From Nocardioides furvisabuli (GTDB lineage Bacteria; Actinomycetota; Actinomycetes; Propionibacteriales; Nocardioidaceae), in assembly GCF_021083185.1 (NCBI RefSeq), contig NZ_JAIGQB010000002.1, forward strand, positions 582,820 to 646,819: a DNA stretch of 64,000 bases, in the 5' to 3' direction. The notes under the pieces were generated by a model that was not told the origin of the DNA, did not search any database, and was given only the letters and a program-made list of their open reading frames with translations. This document shows positions 26,113-35,017 of the stretch, piece by piece (position 1 is the stretch's first letter; each line of letters begins with the position of its first letter). A program made the translations under genes and the position numbers.

Positions 26113-26910
26113 ATGACCAGCACTGCTCCCGTCCTCCTCGACGTCTCCGACGCCGTCGCGACCATCACCCTCAACCGGCCCGAGGCGATGAACGGCCTCG
26201 ACGTCGCCACCAAGGACCTGCTCCTCGAGACCGTGCGACGCGTCGCCGACGACGCGAGCGTGCGCTGCGTCGTGCTCACCGGCAGCGGCCGCGCCTTCTG
26301 CGTGGGCCAGGACCTCAAGGAGCACCTCTCGGGCCTCACCGGCGAGGCCGACGTGCCGCTGTCGGACACGGTGGAGAAGCACTACAACCCGATCATGCTC
26401 GCGCTGTCCACGATGCCGAAGCCCGTGATCGCGGCGGTCAACGGCGTCGCCGCCGGCGCCGGGGCGAGCCTGGCCTTCGCCGCCGACTTCCGGATCCTGG
26501 TCGACACGGCCGGCTACAACACCTCCTTCGCCGGGGTCGCACTGTCGTGCGACACCGGGTCGAGCTGGACGCTGCCGCGCCTCGTGGGCCGCGCCAAGGC
26601 GCTGGAGCTGCTCTACTTCCCCCGCACCGTCCCGGCCGACGAGGCGCTCGAGCTGGGCCTGGCCACGCAGGTCGTGCCGGAGGCCGAGCTCGCCGCCACC
26701 GTCGGGCAGCTCGCGGCGCGACTCGCGGCGGGGCCGACCGTCGCGTTCGGCGCGATCCGGCAGGCAGTGGCGTACGCCGCCTCGCACCCGCTCGAGGAGT
26801 CGCTCGACTTCGAGGCGGAGAAGATGGCGCTCACCGGCGGCACCGAGGACCATCTCGCTGCGGTCACCGCCTTCATGGCCAAGGAGAAGCCGGCCTTCCG
26901 GGGCCGCTGA
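26113..26910 (+). CDS. Enoyl-CoA hydratase/isomerase (crotonase family)
   Basis: A 265-residue crotonase-fold protein. The oxyanion-hole segments are GRAFCVGQDLKEH (about 60-72) and NGVAAGAGASLAFAADFRI (about 107-125). At the usual second catalytic glutamate region the sequence reads FAGVALSCDTGSSWTLPRLV, where a Glu is replaced by Asp/Cys; this resembles PaaG-type isomerases more than ECH1 hydratases. Likely step: fatty-acid or phenylacetate-type degradation. Upstream, CGGACA (26079-26084) and CAGACT (26101-26106) stand 16 bp apart, and CAGACT ends 6 bases before the ATG, a possible leaderless promoter. Convergent with the carboxypeptidase gene. Confidence 0.85.
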   Translation: MTSTAPVLLDVSDAVATITLNRPEAMNGLDVATKDLLLETVRRVADDASVRCVVLTGSGRAFCVGQDLKEHLSGLTGEADVPLSDTVEKHYNPIMLALSTMPKPVIAAVNGVAAGAGASLAFAADFRILVDTAGYNTSFAGVALSCDTGSSWTLPRLVGRAKALELLYFPRTVPADEALELGLATQVVPEAELAATVGQLAARLAAGPTVAFGAIRQAVAYAASHPLEESLDFEAEKMALTGGTEDHLAAVTAFMAKEKPAFRGR

Positions 26911-26913
26911 GCA

Positions 26914-27669
26914 TCAGCCGCGCGAGGTGCGGTGCGCGCCGAGGGCGCCGAGCAGCTGCCGCGGGGCCTGGACGACCATCCGGTGGCGCGGGGGGCGCGC
27001 GCCGTACTCGACCGTGAGCGCCGAGCCGCGCATCCGGTGGTTGAACCACATCGTCATGGTGCCGTGGCAGAGCCCGCCGCAGTCGAGGGAGGTGCGCGGC
27101 AGGCGCAGGGCGCGGGCCAGGCGACGGGCGAACCGCGGGTCCTTGGTGTCGGTGTCGACACCATTGAGCGGCTGGTGGAAGCTCACCACCCGCACCGGGT
27201 CGATCTCCTCGAGGAACGCCATCACCGCCCGCGTCTCGGGCTCGCTGGCGGGCCCGGGGCCGGACTCGTAGCGCCCGTCGAGGTCCTTCCAGCGATGGGG
27301 GAAGTTGCGGTTGAGGTCGACGCCGCGGGCGTTGCGCCGGGTGCCGCGCGCCAACCCGTCGGGGTTGTAGGTCGGGACCACCCAGAGGTCGACGCCCCGG
27401 ATCGCGCGTCCGTCGCGCAGCGTCTCCAGGATCGCCCGGGTGTGGGGCTCGTCGCCGTGCATCGTCGAGACGAGCACGATCCGGCGCCTGCCCGGCTCGC
27501 CGAGGCGCCAGGCGCGGATCGGCCGTCCCTCCACGGAGTGGCCGATGGTGCGCGCCTCGACCACCGCCGGGCGCTCGTCGGACGTGGCCCGTACGCCGCT
27601 TGCCGGCGAGGGCGTCACGAGGCCCGCGAGCAGGAGGCCGACCACGACCGTCGCCCGCCGACGTGGCAT
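26914..27669 (-). CDS. Secreted M14-type zinc carboxypeptidase (MpaA-like murein peptide amidase candidate)
   Basis: A 251-residue protein. A signal peptide (about 1-25) is followed by a compact M14 domain. The zinc ligands H71 and E74 (STMHGDEPHTR) and H165 (SFHQPLNG) and the catalytic E221 (LTVEYGARPP) are present, with NPDG and RNARGVDLNRNFPHRW, which are typical of MpaA-like gamma-D-Glu-Dap amidases. It probably trims cell-wall peptides outside the membrane. The start overlaps the stop of the upstream membrane-protein gene by ATGA. The family is clear; the MpaA assignment is inferred. Confidence 0.85.
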   Translation of the reverse strand: MPRRRATVVVGLLLAGLVTPSPASGVRATSDERPAVVEARTIGHSVEGRPIRAWRLGEPGRRRIVLVSTMHGDEPHTRAILETLRDGRAIRGVDLWVVPTYNPDGLARGTRRNARGVDLNRNFPHRWKDLDGRYESGPGPASEPETRAVMAFLEEIDPVRVVSFHQPLNGVDTDTKDPRFARRLARALRLPRTSLDCGGLCHGTMTMWFNHRMRGSALTVEYGARPPRHRMVVQAPRQLLGALGAHRTSRG

Positions 27670-28091
27670 CAGACGGCGGCGGTCAGGTAGGCGTAGGTGA
27701 AGACCAGCACGCCGACCACCATGCCGAGGTGGGCCAGCAGGGAGAGGCCGGGCCCGTCGCTCCAGCTGTCGCCCGCCGCGGCCGGCACGTGCCGTCCCCG
27801 CGACGGCAGCCAGCGGGCCAGGATCAGCAGTCCGCAGATGGCGGTGACCCACCAGCAGGCGATCGCCACGATGCCGATGAGCGGGCCGCCGACGAAGGAG
27901 TCCTCGGGAGCCACCAGCACGCCCGACCACAGCACGAGCGCGAGCACGCCTGCCACGAAGTGGGCGAGCGGAACCCGCCTGCTGATCGCGAACTGGCCGG
28001 CCGCGCCGTCGCCCTTGAGACGGAGGCGGGTCAGCACGATCGCCACGGCGGCGAGGGCCGTGAGGATCCACACGACGATCGGGAACGACAT
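27669..28091 (-). CDS. Four-helix membrane protein, unknown function
   Basis: A 140-residue protein with about four transmembrane helices (about 3-20, 43-60, 70-92, 115-135) and short polar loops. No family is recognised with certainty. It lies 16 bp after the DivIVA-like gene and overlaps the carboxypeptidase start by 4 bp, in the run dapE-LOG-DivIVA-this-carboxypeptidase. A link with cell-wall synthesis or growth is suggested only by the neighbours. Confidence 0.7.
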   Translation of the reverse strand: MSFPIVVWILTALAAVAIVLTRLRLKGDGAAGQFAISRRVPLAHFVAGVLALVLWSGVLVAPEDSFVGGPLIGIVAIACWWVTAICGLLILARWLPSRGRHVPAAAGDSWSDGPGLSLLAHLGMVVGVLVFTYAYLTAAV

Positions 28092-28107
28092 GGCCGTGCA
28101 GTCTGCC

Positions 28108-28416
28108 CTAGTCGCGAAGCGGCTCGCCAGACGAGCCGTCGGCGTCGGGTCCGTCGCGGGTCCCGTCCTCGCGCCGGTCCTCGAGCTCGGTGGCCAGGCG
28201 CGCGAGCAGCGCGTCGACGTCGGACATCCGGTAGCCGCGCAGCGCGAGGGGGAACCGCACCCGGCGCAGGTCGCGCGCCTCCAGGGGGCGGTCCTCGGGC
28301 AGCGCGAGGTCGGGGCGGTCGTCGTACGCCGGCGCCATCGAGCCGCCGTGGCCGGAGGCCACCATCGCCACGCCGGCCATGGCGAGGACGATCAGCACCG
28401 CGAACAGCCACATCAT
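28108..28416 (-). CDS. Membrane-anchored DivIVA-domain protein
   Basis: A 102-residue protein. One N-terminal transmembrane helix (about 2-22, MWLFAVLIVLAMAGVAMVAS) is followed by RVRFPLALRGYRMSDVDALLARLATEL (about 53-78), which matches the short lipid/curvature-binding DivIVA domain (the FxxxxxGYxxxxVDxFL pattern). A basic-acidic disordered tail follows. Such proteins occur in actinobacterial dapE-LOG neighbourhoods and probably act at the pole or septum. ATG 28416 overlaps the stop of the LOG gene by ATGA. Confidence 0.8.
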   Translation of the reverse strand: MMWLFAVLIVLAMAGVAMVASGHGGSMAPAYDDRPDLALPEDRPLEARDLRRVRFPLALRGYRMSDVDALLARLATELEDRREDGTRDGPDADGSSGEPLRD

Positions 28417-29183
28417 TCGGGACGCTCCGGCGGTGGCGTGGGGAAGCGGTCCTCGCGGGCGGCGACCATCAGCGCCACGGCCTCGTCGACGTCGTCGGTC
28501 ACCACGAGCATGTCGAGGTCCGCGGCGTTGATCTTGCCCTCGGCGAGCACGGTGCCCTGCAGCCAGTCGAGCAGGCCCTGCCAGTAGGACGTGCCGATCA
28601 GCACGATCGGGAACGAGGTGACCTTCTGGGTCTGCACCAGCGTGAGCGCCTCGAAGAGCTCGTCGAAGGTGCCGAGCCCGCCGGGCAGCACCACGAAGCC
28701 CTGGGAGTACTTGACGAACATCGTCTTGCGGGCGAAGAAGTAGCGGAAGTTGATGCCCTTGTCGACCCACTGGTTGAGGCCGGACTCGAAGGGCAGCTCG
28801 ATGCCGAGGCCGACGCTCACTCCCCCGGCCTCGCAGGCGCCCTTGTTGGCCGCCTCCATCGCGCCGGGTCCACCGCCGGTGATCACTGCGAAGCCGGCCT
28901 CGGCCAGCTTGCGACCCGCCTCCTCACCGATCGCGTAGAACGGGTGATCGGCCGCGGTGCGGGCCGAGCCGAAGACAGCGATCGCGGGCCCGAGCTCGGC
29001 GAGCGCGCCGAAGCCCTCGACGAACTCGGCCTGGATGCGCAGCACCCGCCACGGGTCGGTGTGGACCCAGTCGCTGGGCCCGCGCGAGTCGAGCAGGCGC
29101 TGGTCGGTCGTCGACCCCTCCTCGACCTGGCTGCGGCGAGTCATGACGGGACCCTTCATCCGGTCGTGGGAGCGGTCGGTCAT
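28413..29183 (-). CDS. LOG-family (TIGR00730) phosphoribohydrolase
   Basis: A 256-residue protein of the LOG family, nucleotide 5'-monophosphate phosphoribohydrolases that release cytokinin-type bases. Both signatures are present: GGGPGAMEAANKGA (about 97-110) and PGGLGTFDE (about 161-169). The N-terminal 50 residues are an extension found in the longer actinobacterial forms (M. tuberculosis Rv1205 is related). ATG 29183 overlaps the dapE stop by ATGA; ATG further in (MTRRSQ) is an alternative start. Lysine-decarboxylase annotations of this family are incorrect. Confidence 0.9.
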   Translation of the reverse strand: MTDRSHDRMKGPVMTRRSQVEEGSTTDQRLLDSRGPSDWVHTDPWRVLRIQAEFVEGFGALAELGPAIAVFGSARTAADHPFYAIGEEAGRKLAEAGFAVITGGGPGAMEAANKGACEAGGVSVGLGIELPFESGLNQWVDKGINFRYFFARKTMFVKYSQGFVVLPGGLGTFDELFEALTLVQTQKVTSFPIVLIGTSYWQGLLDWLQGTVLAEGKINAADLDMLVVTDDVDEAVALMVAAREDRFPTPPPERPE

Positions 29184-30235
29184 GCCAGCCAGTCCTTGAG
29201 CAGGCGCTCGCAGCGCTCGATGTGCTCGATCGGCACGTGCTCGTCCTGCTTGTGCGCGAACATCGGGTCGCCGGGGCCGAAGTTGACCGCCGGGATCCCG
29301 AGCTTGGTGAACTGCGCGACGTCGGTCCAGCCGAACTTCGGCGCGACCTCCCCGCCGACCACCTCGAGGAACTGCTTCGCCGCCGGGCGGTCGAGGCCGG
29401 GCATCGCACCTGCGGCGATGTCGGTCACCGTGACGTCGTACCCCTCGAAGAAGTCGCGGACGAACGCCTCGGCGTCGGCCTCGCTGCGGTCGGGGGCGAA
29501 GCGGAAGTTGACCTCGACCACGCACTCGTCCGGGATCACGTTGCCGGCGACGCCACCGCGGATGCCGGTGGCGTTGAGGCCCTCGTGGTAGATCAGGCCG
29601 TCGATCTCCGGCTCGCGCGCAACGTAGTCGTTGAGCCGCGCCAGCACCGGCCCGGCGAGGTGGATGGCGTTGACGCCCCTCCAGCTGCGCGCGCTGTGGC
29701 AGCGCTCGCCGGTGGTGCGGACGTCGACGCGCATGGTGCCCTGGCAGCCGGCCTCGACCGCGGCGTTGCTGGGCTCCATGAGGATCGCGAAGTCGGCCTC
29801 CAGCAGGTGCGGGTCGCTCTCGGTGAGCTTGCGCAGCCCGTTGTGGACCGAGTCGACCTCCTCGGCCTCGTAGAAGACGAAGGTCAGGTCGCGGTTGGGC
29901 TCGGGCACGTCGGCGGCGAGCTTCAGCATCACCGCGTCGCCGCCCTTCATGTCGCAGCTGCCGAGGCCGTGGAGGACGCCGCCCTCGAGGCGCGAGGGGA
30001 GGTTGTCGTTCAGCGGCACCGTGTCGAGGTGACCCGCGATCACGACGCGCTCGCCGCGGCCGAGCTCGGTGCGCGCCACGATCGTGTGGCCACGCCGGGT
30101 GACGACGAGGTGCGGGAGCCCGCGCAGGGCGGCCTCGACCGCGTCGGCGATCTCCTGCTCCTCGTGGGACACCGAGGAGATGTCGACGAGCTGCTGGGTG
30201 AGGGTGACGACGTCGGCGCCCAGGTCGATATCCAT
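29180..30235 (-). CDS. dapE: Succinyl-diaminopimelate desuccinylase
   Basis: A 351-residue M20-family di-zinc amidohydrolase that hydrolyses N-succinyl-LL-diaminopimelate to LL-diaminopimelate, needed for peptidoglycan and lysine. Ligands visible: H69 and D71 (IAGHLDTVP), D95 (GSCDMKGGD), and E125/E126 (YEAEEVD). The dimerisation lid occupies about residues 170-280. ATG 30235 is chosen; ATG 30244 three codons upstream is as likely and neither has a clear ribosome-binding site. The downstream LOG gene is translationally coupled. Together with dapC and dapD elsewhere in the window it covers the succinylase branch. Confidence 0.93.
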   Translation of the reverse strand: MDIDLGADVVTLTQQLVDISSVSHEEQEIADAVEAALRGLPHLVVTRRGHTIVARTELGRGERVVIAGHLDTVPLNDNLPSRLEGGVLHGLGSCDMKGGDAVMLKLAADVPEPNRDLTFVFYEAEEVDSVHNGLRKLTESDPHLLEADFAILMEPSNAAVEAGCQGTMRVDVRTTGERCHSARSWRGVNAIHLAGPVLARLNDYVAREPEIDGLIYHEGLNATGIRGGVAGNVIPDECVVEVNFRFAPDRSEADAEAFVRDFFEGYDVTVTDIAAGAMPGLDRPAAKQFLEVVGGEVAPKFGWTDVAQFTKLGIPAVNFGPGDPMFAHKQDEHVPIEHIERCERLLKDWLA

Positions 30236-30374
30236 GTCGCCCATCTTGTCAGCGTGGGCCCGGCCGACCGGATCGCCTCCCCCATCTCGGGTAGGGCCGT
30301 CCATGGCAGACCGGTCGCCGGGGCCGGCTCCTAGCGTGGCGTGCATCGACGTCCGCGACAGGAAGGCGAGTCCC

Positions 30375-30860
30375 ATGACCCTGCAGACCCCCCAGGTGCT
30401 CGGTCCCGGCGAGGGAGAGCACTGGCACTTCCTCAACACGCTGCAGACCTTGCTGGTCGGCGGCGACGACACCGACGGCGCGATGACGGCGCTCGAGTTC
30501 GAGGCCAGGCGCGGGTTCGGACCACCCCTGCACAGCCACGACCTGGAGGACGAGCTGTTCCGCGTGCTGGCAGGTGAGGTGCGCTTCGTCAGCGGCGACG
30601 TCGAGGCGGTCGTCGGTGAGGGCGCGACGGTCTTCCTGCCCAAGCAGCGCCCGCACCAGTTCCAGGTGCTCTCGCCGACCGCGCGCGTCTTCCAGGTCAC
30701 CACCCCGGCCCAGTTCGACGACTTCGTCCGGACGCTCGGGGAGCCTGCGGAGGCGCCCGGGCTGCCCGAACCGACCGAGGTCGACGGAGAGCGGGTCGCA
30801 CAGGTGTGCGCCCAGTTCCAGATCCAGGTGCTCGGTCCGCCACCGCCGCCGCTCGACTGA
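30375..30860 (+). CDS. Cupin-domain protein
   Basis: A 161-residue protein with a single cupin barrel. Motif 1 is PLHSHDLEDELFRVLAGEVRF (about residues 51-71, H53, H55, E59) and motif 2 PKQRPHQFQV (about 89-98, H94), so a mononuclear metal can be bound. The start ATG 30375 has AGGAAGGCGAG about 7-15 bases upstream, and TAGCGT further up may be a -10. Function is unknown: cupins include dioxygenases and sugar isomerases. Its stop is 11 bp from the convergent ileS stop. Confidence 0.8.
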   Translation: MTLQTPQVLGPGEGEHWHFLNTLQTLLVGGDDTDGAMTALEFEARRGFGPPLHSHDLEDELFRVLAGEVRFVSGDVEAVVGEGATVFLPKQRPHQFQVLSPTARVFQVTTPAQFDDFVRTLGEPAEAPGLPEPTEVDGERVAQVCAQFQIQVLGPPPPPLD

Positions 30861-30871
30861 GTCCGGCCGGC

Positions 30872-33800
30872 TCAGGCCTTGGTGACCCCCACCGACACCT
30901 CGCTGGCGTCGGCGTACGCCACGCTGGCGGCGAGCGTCTCCTCCGCGATCAGGGCCTCGTGGGTCCGGGCGGCGGCGAGCGTCTCCTCCGGGCCGGCGAG
31001 GGTGAGCGAGATGCGGTCGCTCACCTGGAGCCCGGCGTCCTTGCGGGCCTGCTGGACCGCACGCACCAGGTCGCGGGCGGTGCCCTCGGCCTCGAGCTCC
31101 GGCGTCACCGCGGTGTCGAGGACGACGAAGCCACCGCGCGGCAGCATGCCGATGACGGTGTCGTCCGCGGAGGTGCCGGCGACGGTCTCCAGGGCGTACT
31201 CCCCCGCGACGAGCGCGAGCCCGCCGGCGGTGACGGTGCCGTCCTCGGCCACCGACCAGTCGCCGGACTTCGAGCCCTTGATGGCGAGCTGGACGTCCTT
31301 GCCCAGGCGCGGGCCGGCCGCGCGGGCGTTGACGGTGAGGCGCTGCGAGACGCCGTACGCCGCCGCCTCGGGCGCGTCGGTCGCGAACAGCTCGACGCCC
31401 TTGAGGTTCAGCTCGTCGGCCACCAGCGACTCGAAGCCGGTGAGGTCGGCCTCGGTGACCACCGTCAGGCGCGAGAGCGGCAGGCGGTTGCGGAGGTTCG
31501 CGGCCTTGCGCAGCGCCGAGCCCGCCGAGCAGACGTCGCGGACGGTGTCCATCGAGGCGACCAGCGCCTCGTCGGCCGGCAGGTCGTCAGCGGCGGGCCA
31601 GTCGGCCAGGTGCACCGAGCGCTCGCCGGTGAGGCCGCGCCAGACCTCCTCGGTCGTCAGCGGCATCAGCGGCGCGGTGACCCGGCAGACGACCTCGAGC
31701 ACGGTGTAGAGGGTGTCGAAGGCGTCGGCGTCCTCGTCCCAGAAACGCTCACGGGAGCGCCGGATGTACCAGTTGGTCAGCACGTCGAGGAAGCTGCGCG
31801 TGGAGTCGCACGCAGCAGCGACCTCGTAGTTGTCGAGCTGGTCGGTCATCGCGGCGACGTAGTCGCGCAGCTTGGCCAGGATGTAGCGGTCGATCGGGTG
31901 CGCGCTGTCGGTGCGCCACGTCGCCTCGTGACCGGCGCCGCCACCCGCCGCGTTGGCGTACAGGGTGAAGAATGACCAGCTGTTCCACAGCGGGATCAGC
32001 ACCTGCCGCACCGAGTCGCGGATGCCCTGCTCGGTGACGACGAGGTTGCCGCCGCGCAGGATCGGGCTCGACATGAGGAACCAGCGCATCGCGTCGGCGC
32101 CGTCGCGGTCGAAGACCTCGCGGACGTCGGGGTAGTTGCGCAGGGACTTCGACATCTTCTGGCCGTCGTTGCCCAGGACGATGCCGTGGCTCAGGCAGGT
32201 CGAGAACGCGGGTCGGTCGAAGATCGCGCCGGCCAGGACGTGCATCGTGTAGAACCAGCCGCGGGTCTGGCCGATGTACTCGACGATGAAGTCGCCGGGG
32301 AAGTGGTGGTCGAACCAGTCCTTGTTCTCGAACGGGTAGTGCACCTGCGCGAAGCTCATGGAGCCCGAGTCGAACCACACGTCGAGGACGTCGGTGACGC
32401 GGCGCATCGTGGACTTGCCCGTCGGGTCGTCCGGGTTGGGACGCGTCAGCTCGTCGACGAACGGGCGGTGGAGGTCGGGGTTGCCGTCCTTGTCCCGCGG
32501 CAGCGTCCCGAAGTCGCGCTCGATCTCCTCGAACGAGCCGTAGACGTCGAGGCGCGGGTAGTGCTCGTCGTCGGACTTCCACACCGGGACGGGGCTTCCC
32601 CAGAACCGGTTGCGGGTGATCGACCAGTCGCGGGCGTTCTCCAGCCACTTGCCGAACTGGCCGTCCTTGATGTGGTCGGGCACCCAGCGGATGTCCTGGT
32701 TGAGCGCCATGAGCCGCTCCTTGACCTTGGTCACCTCGACGAACCACGACGAGACGCCCTTGTAGATCAGGGGCTGCCGGCAGCGCCAGCAGTGCGGGTA
32801 GGAGTGGTCGTAGGTCTCGCGGCGGACGAGCACGGTGCCGGGGGTGACGCTTCCCGTCTCGCCGTCACCCTTGGTCGATGCCTTGAGGTGGTCGATCACG
32901 TGCAGGTTGGCGTCGAAGACCTGCATGCCCTCGTAGTCGGTGACCGGGAAGGTGAACCGCCCGTCCTTGCCGACCGGCATGACCGCCTCGATGCCCTCGC
33001 GGTCGGTGACGACCTTGTCGTCCTCACCGAAGGCGCCGGCGGTGTGCACCAACCCGGTGCCGTCCGTGGTCGTGACGAACTCGGCGGGCACGAGGCGGAA
33101 GGCGCGCTCGTGGCCGGCGTAGTAGCTGAACGGGGGGGCGTACTCCAGGCCGACGAGGTCGGCGCCCGTCCCGCGCCAGCTGACCTCGGGCGACTCCCCC
33201 AGCTCACGGGCGTACGACGCCAGGCGGGCCTCGGCGACGAGGTAGCGCTCGGGGCTGCCGGTGGGGCCGTCGGAGGTGACGACGACGTAGTCGATGTCCT
33301 CGCCGACCATGACCGCGAGGTTGGACGGCAGCGTCCACGGCGTCGTCGTCCAGACGAGGACCTTCACGCCCCTGAACGGGCCGTCCGTGGTGACGTCGTA
33401 GCCGACGGTGACGGCCGGGTCCTGACGCATCTGGTAGACGTCGTCGTCCATGCGGAGCTCGTGGTTGGACAGCGGCGTCTCGTCCTGCCAGCAGTAGGGC
33501 AGCACGCGGAAGCCCTCGTAGACCAGCCCCTTGTCGTGCAGCTGCTTGAAGGCCCAGATGACCGACTCCATGAACTCGGGGTTCATGGTGCGGTAGTCGT
33601 TGTCGAAGTCGACCCACCGCGCCTGGCGGGTGACGTAGTCGCGCCACTCGCCGGTGTACTTCAGCACGCTCTGGCGGCACGCCTCGTTGAACTTCTCGAT
33701 GCCGAGCTCGACGATCTCGTCGGTGGTCTTGATGCCGTTGAGGCGCATCGCCTCCAGCTCGGCGGGCAGGCCGTGGGTGTCCCAGCCGAAGCGGCGCTCG

Positions 33801-34075
33801 ACGCGCTTGCCGCGCATCGTCTGGTAGCGCGGGACGAGGTCCTTGACGTAGCCGGTGAGCAAGTGGCCGTAATGCGGCAGGCCGTTGGCGAAGGGCGGGC
33901 CGTCGTAGAAGACGAACTCGTTGCCGCCGTCGGCCCCGGCCTCGCGCTGCTCGACGCTCGCGCGGAAGGTGTCGTCGGCCTCCCAGTAGGCCAGCACGGC
34001 CTCCTCGATCTCGGGGAAGCGGGGGCTGCTCGCGACGGTCGTGGCGTCGGTGTGCGAGACCTTGGGGTAGGCCAT
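30872..34075 (-). CDS. ileS: Isoleucyl-tRNA synthetase (long, eukaryote-like type)
   Basis: A 1067-residue class I aminoacyl-tRNA synthetase. The HIGH motif reads HYGH (68-71, [16 protein letters not shown]) and the KMSKS motif is [13 protein letters not shown] (about residues 635-648). The CP1 editing domain lies between them and a long C-terminal anticodon-binding region follows. The length and the eukaryote-like N-terminus place it in the type 2 group found in mycobacteria, which resists mupirocin better than type 1; resistance here is inferred, not shown. A T-box leader with AGGTGGTACCGCGG precedes it, so expression should respond to uncharged tRNA-Ile. GAGGAG stands about 8 bases before ATG 34075. 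Confidence 0.97.
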   Translation of the reverse strand: MAYPKVSHTDATTVASSPRFPEIEEAVLAYWEADDTFRASVEQREAGADGGNEFVFYDGPPFANGLPHYGHLLTGYVKDLVPRYQTMRGKRVERRFGWDTHGLPAELEAMRLNGIKTTDEIVELGIEKFNEACRQSVLKYTGEWRDYVTRQARWVDFDNDYRTMNPEFMESVIWAFKQLHDKGLVYEGFRVLPYCWQDETPLSNHELRMDDDVYQMRQDPAVTVGYDVTTDGPFRGVKVLVWTTTPWTLPSNLAVMVGEDIDYVVVTSDGPTGSPERYLVAEARLASYARELGESPEVSWRGTGADLVGLEYAPPFSYYAGHERAFRLVPAEFVTTTDGTGLVHTAGAFGEDDKVVTDREGIEAVMPVGKDGRFTFPVTDYEGMQVFDANLHVIDHLKASTKGDGETGSVTPGTVLVRRETYDHSYPHCWRCRQPLIYKGVSSWFVEVTKVKERLMALNQDIRWVPDHIKDGQFGKWLENARDWSITRNRFWGSPVPVWKSDDEHYPRLDVYGSFEEIERDFGTLPRDKDGNPDLHRPFVDELTRPNPDDPTGKSTMRRVTDVLDVWFDSGSMSFAQVHYPFENKDWFDHHFPGDFIVEYIGQTRGWFYTMHVLAGAIFDRPAFSTCLSHGIVLGNDGQKMSKSLRNYPDVREVFDRDGADAMRWFLMSSPILRGGNLVVTEQGIRDSVRQVLIPLWNSWSFFTLYANAAGGGAGHEATWRTDSAHPIDRYILAKLRDYVAAMTDQLDNYEVAAACDSTRSFLDVLTNWYIRRSRERFWDEDADAFDTLYTVLEVVCRVTAPLMPLTTEEVWRGLTGERSVHLADWPAADDLPADEALVASMDTVRDVCSAGSALRKAANLRNRLPLSRLTVVTEADLTGFESLVADELNLKGVELFATDAPEAAAYGVSQRLTVNARAAGPRLGKDVQLAIKGSKSGDWSVAEDGTVTAGGLALVAGEYALETVAGTSADDTVIGMLPRGGFVVLDTAVTPELEAEGTARDLVRAVQQARKDAGLQVSDRISLTLAGPEETLAAARTHEALIAEETLAASVAYADASEVSVGVTKA

Positions 34076-34080
34076 CTGGG

Positions 34081-34275
34081 GTGCTCCTCGCGGTGCGTCG
34101 TACGTCTCGGGTCTTCACCACGAGGACGATCTGCAGACCGCGGTACCACCTCGCTTGCCGCTCCCCGGCGGGGAGACGACCGCTCGTTCCGGCTGTGTCG
34201 GGCCGCACCCGTCGGGGTCTAGTGAGGTGGCGGCCGGATCGCCGTACCCGTTCTTCCCGAGGCTCGCCGCTGATG
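34081..34275 (-). promoter_or_regulatory. T-box riboswitch of ileS (actinobacterial, translational type)
   Basis: The minus strand holds the conserved T-box sequence AGGTGGTACCGCGG (34151-34138), which pairs with the tRNA acceptor end through the TGGT bulge. A candidate ATC (Ile) specifier lies at 34239-34237 within a short stem (GGCGATCCGGCC), fitting the ultrashort stem I of actinobacterial ileS T-boxes. Stem II is GACCCCGACGGGTGCGGCC. Downstream, GATCGTCCTCG can cover the GAGGAG ribosome-binding site, so control is probably translational; no T-run terminator is seen. Confidence 0.9.
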
Positions 34276-34296
34276 ACGGCTCAGACGCCTGCGGCG

Positions 34297-34302
34297 ATCG
34301 TA
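34297..34302 (-). promoter_or_regulatory. Possible -10 box for the ileS leader
   Basis: TACGAT on the minus strand (34302-34297) lies about 25 bp upstream of the T-box stem region. The -35 region is not convincing. It is the only plausible -10 between the SRPBCC gene and the T-box. Confidence 0.35.
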
Positions 34303-34327
34303 CGGCGTGTGCTCGGGCACGCGCGAA

Positions 34328-34813
34328 TCAGTTGCCGAAGTGGCCCAGCACCCGTGCCTCCAGCTCGAGCGCCGCCTCGCGCAGGCCGGCACGCTGAATC
34401 TCCACGTAGCCGGCCTCGACGCCGACGGGCACGTCGGTGTGGAAGCGCTGGGTCAGCCGGCAGGAGTGCTCGCCGGTCGGCTCGACGTCGAGACGTCCGC
34501 CGCTGGGGAGCGCAGCCGTCAGGGTGCGGGTCGTCGCCATCCGCCCGGGCTCCAGGGCGACCACCTCGAGCGCGGTCAGCTGGCGCTCAGGACCGGTGCG
34601 GTGCATCGACACCTGGACCTCCCCCACCTGGCCGTCGGGGGTGCCGGGCAGCGTGCCGGCGTAGGTCACGTCCGGCTCGATGACGTAGAGGGACTGCGGG
34701 TCCCACATGAAGTCCCACACCTCCTCCGCGCTGCGCGGCACCTCGAAGGTGACCGACTCCTCCACCCGGACCGGGCTGTCCAGCACACGGATCCAGCGTC
34801 GACGCGTCCTCAT
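34328..34813 (-). CDS. SRPBCC/START-like protein
   Basis: A 161-residue protein of the SRPBCC helix-grip fold, related to polyketide cyclases and coenzyme Q-binding proteins: VRVEESVTFEVPRSAEEVWDFMWDPQSL at the start and a long C-terminal helix (VEAGYVEIQRAGLREAALELEARVLGHF, not fully quoted as one run). It could bind a hydrophobic ligand; no catalytic residues are evident. ATG 34813 is used; an upstream extension to 34951 crosses the palindromic repeat region. GAGACT lies 6 bases before the start, a possible leaderless -10. Unrelated in sequence to the DUF2505 protein at 10.9 kb. Confidence 0.7.
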   Translation of the reverse strand: MRTRRRWIRVLDSPVRVEESVTFEVPRSAEEVWDFMWDPQSLYVIEPDVTYAGTLPGTPDGQVGEVQVSMHRTGPERQLTALEVVALEPGRMATTRTLTAALPSGGRLDVEPTGEHSCRLTQRFHTDVPVGVEAGYVEIQRAGLREAALELEARVLGHFGN

Positions 34814-34881
34814 GGTCCGAGTCTCGCGCACGCCTGCGGCTGGCGTGCGGGAACGTGGGCGGTGGGGTCCCGGCGGTAGGT

Positions 34882-34976
34882 GGTAGTCCACCGGGATCTG
34901 GTTGCTCGGTCGGGGTAGTCCACCGGGATCTGGTCGCTCCGGGTCCCCCAACCCAGCCAGTTCCCGGTGGACTACC
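34882..34976. repeat. Palindromic repeat cluster, left side (three 20-bp copies)
   Basis: GGTAGTCCACCGGGATCTGG occurs at 34882-34901 and again at 34914-34933; a reverse-complement copy (19 of 20 identical) occurs at 34957-34976. The second and third copies form a hairpin with a 23-base loop. An inverted cluster of the same element lies at 36129-36213 on the other side of the intervening gene. Confidence 0.95.
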
Positions 34977-35017
34977 CCGACGTGACGGAGAGGGTCGCTG
35001 CCCGAACGACGAGCCCG

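Noticed and set aside
27600..29591. Long plus-strand frame opposite the carboxypeptidase to dapE genes
   Set aside because: It spans five real minus-strand genes and the translated sequence has no family features.
30857..30875. CTGAGTCCGGCCGGCTCAG dyad as an ileS/cupin terminator
   Set aside because: The dyad has no loop and lies partly over the ileS stop codon; a stable hairpin would need its centre to open.
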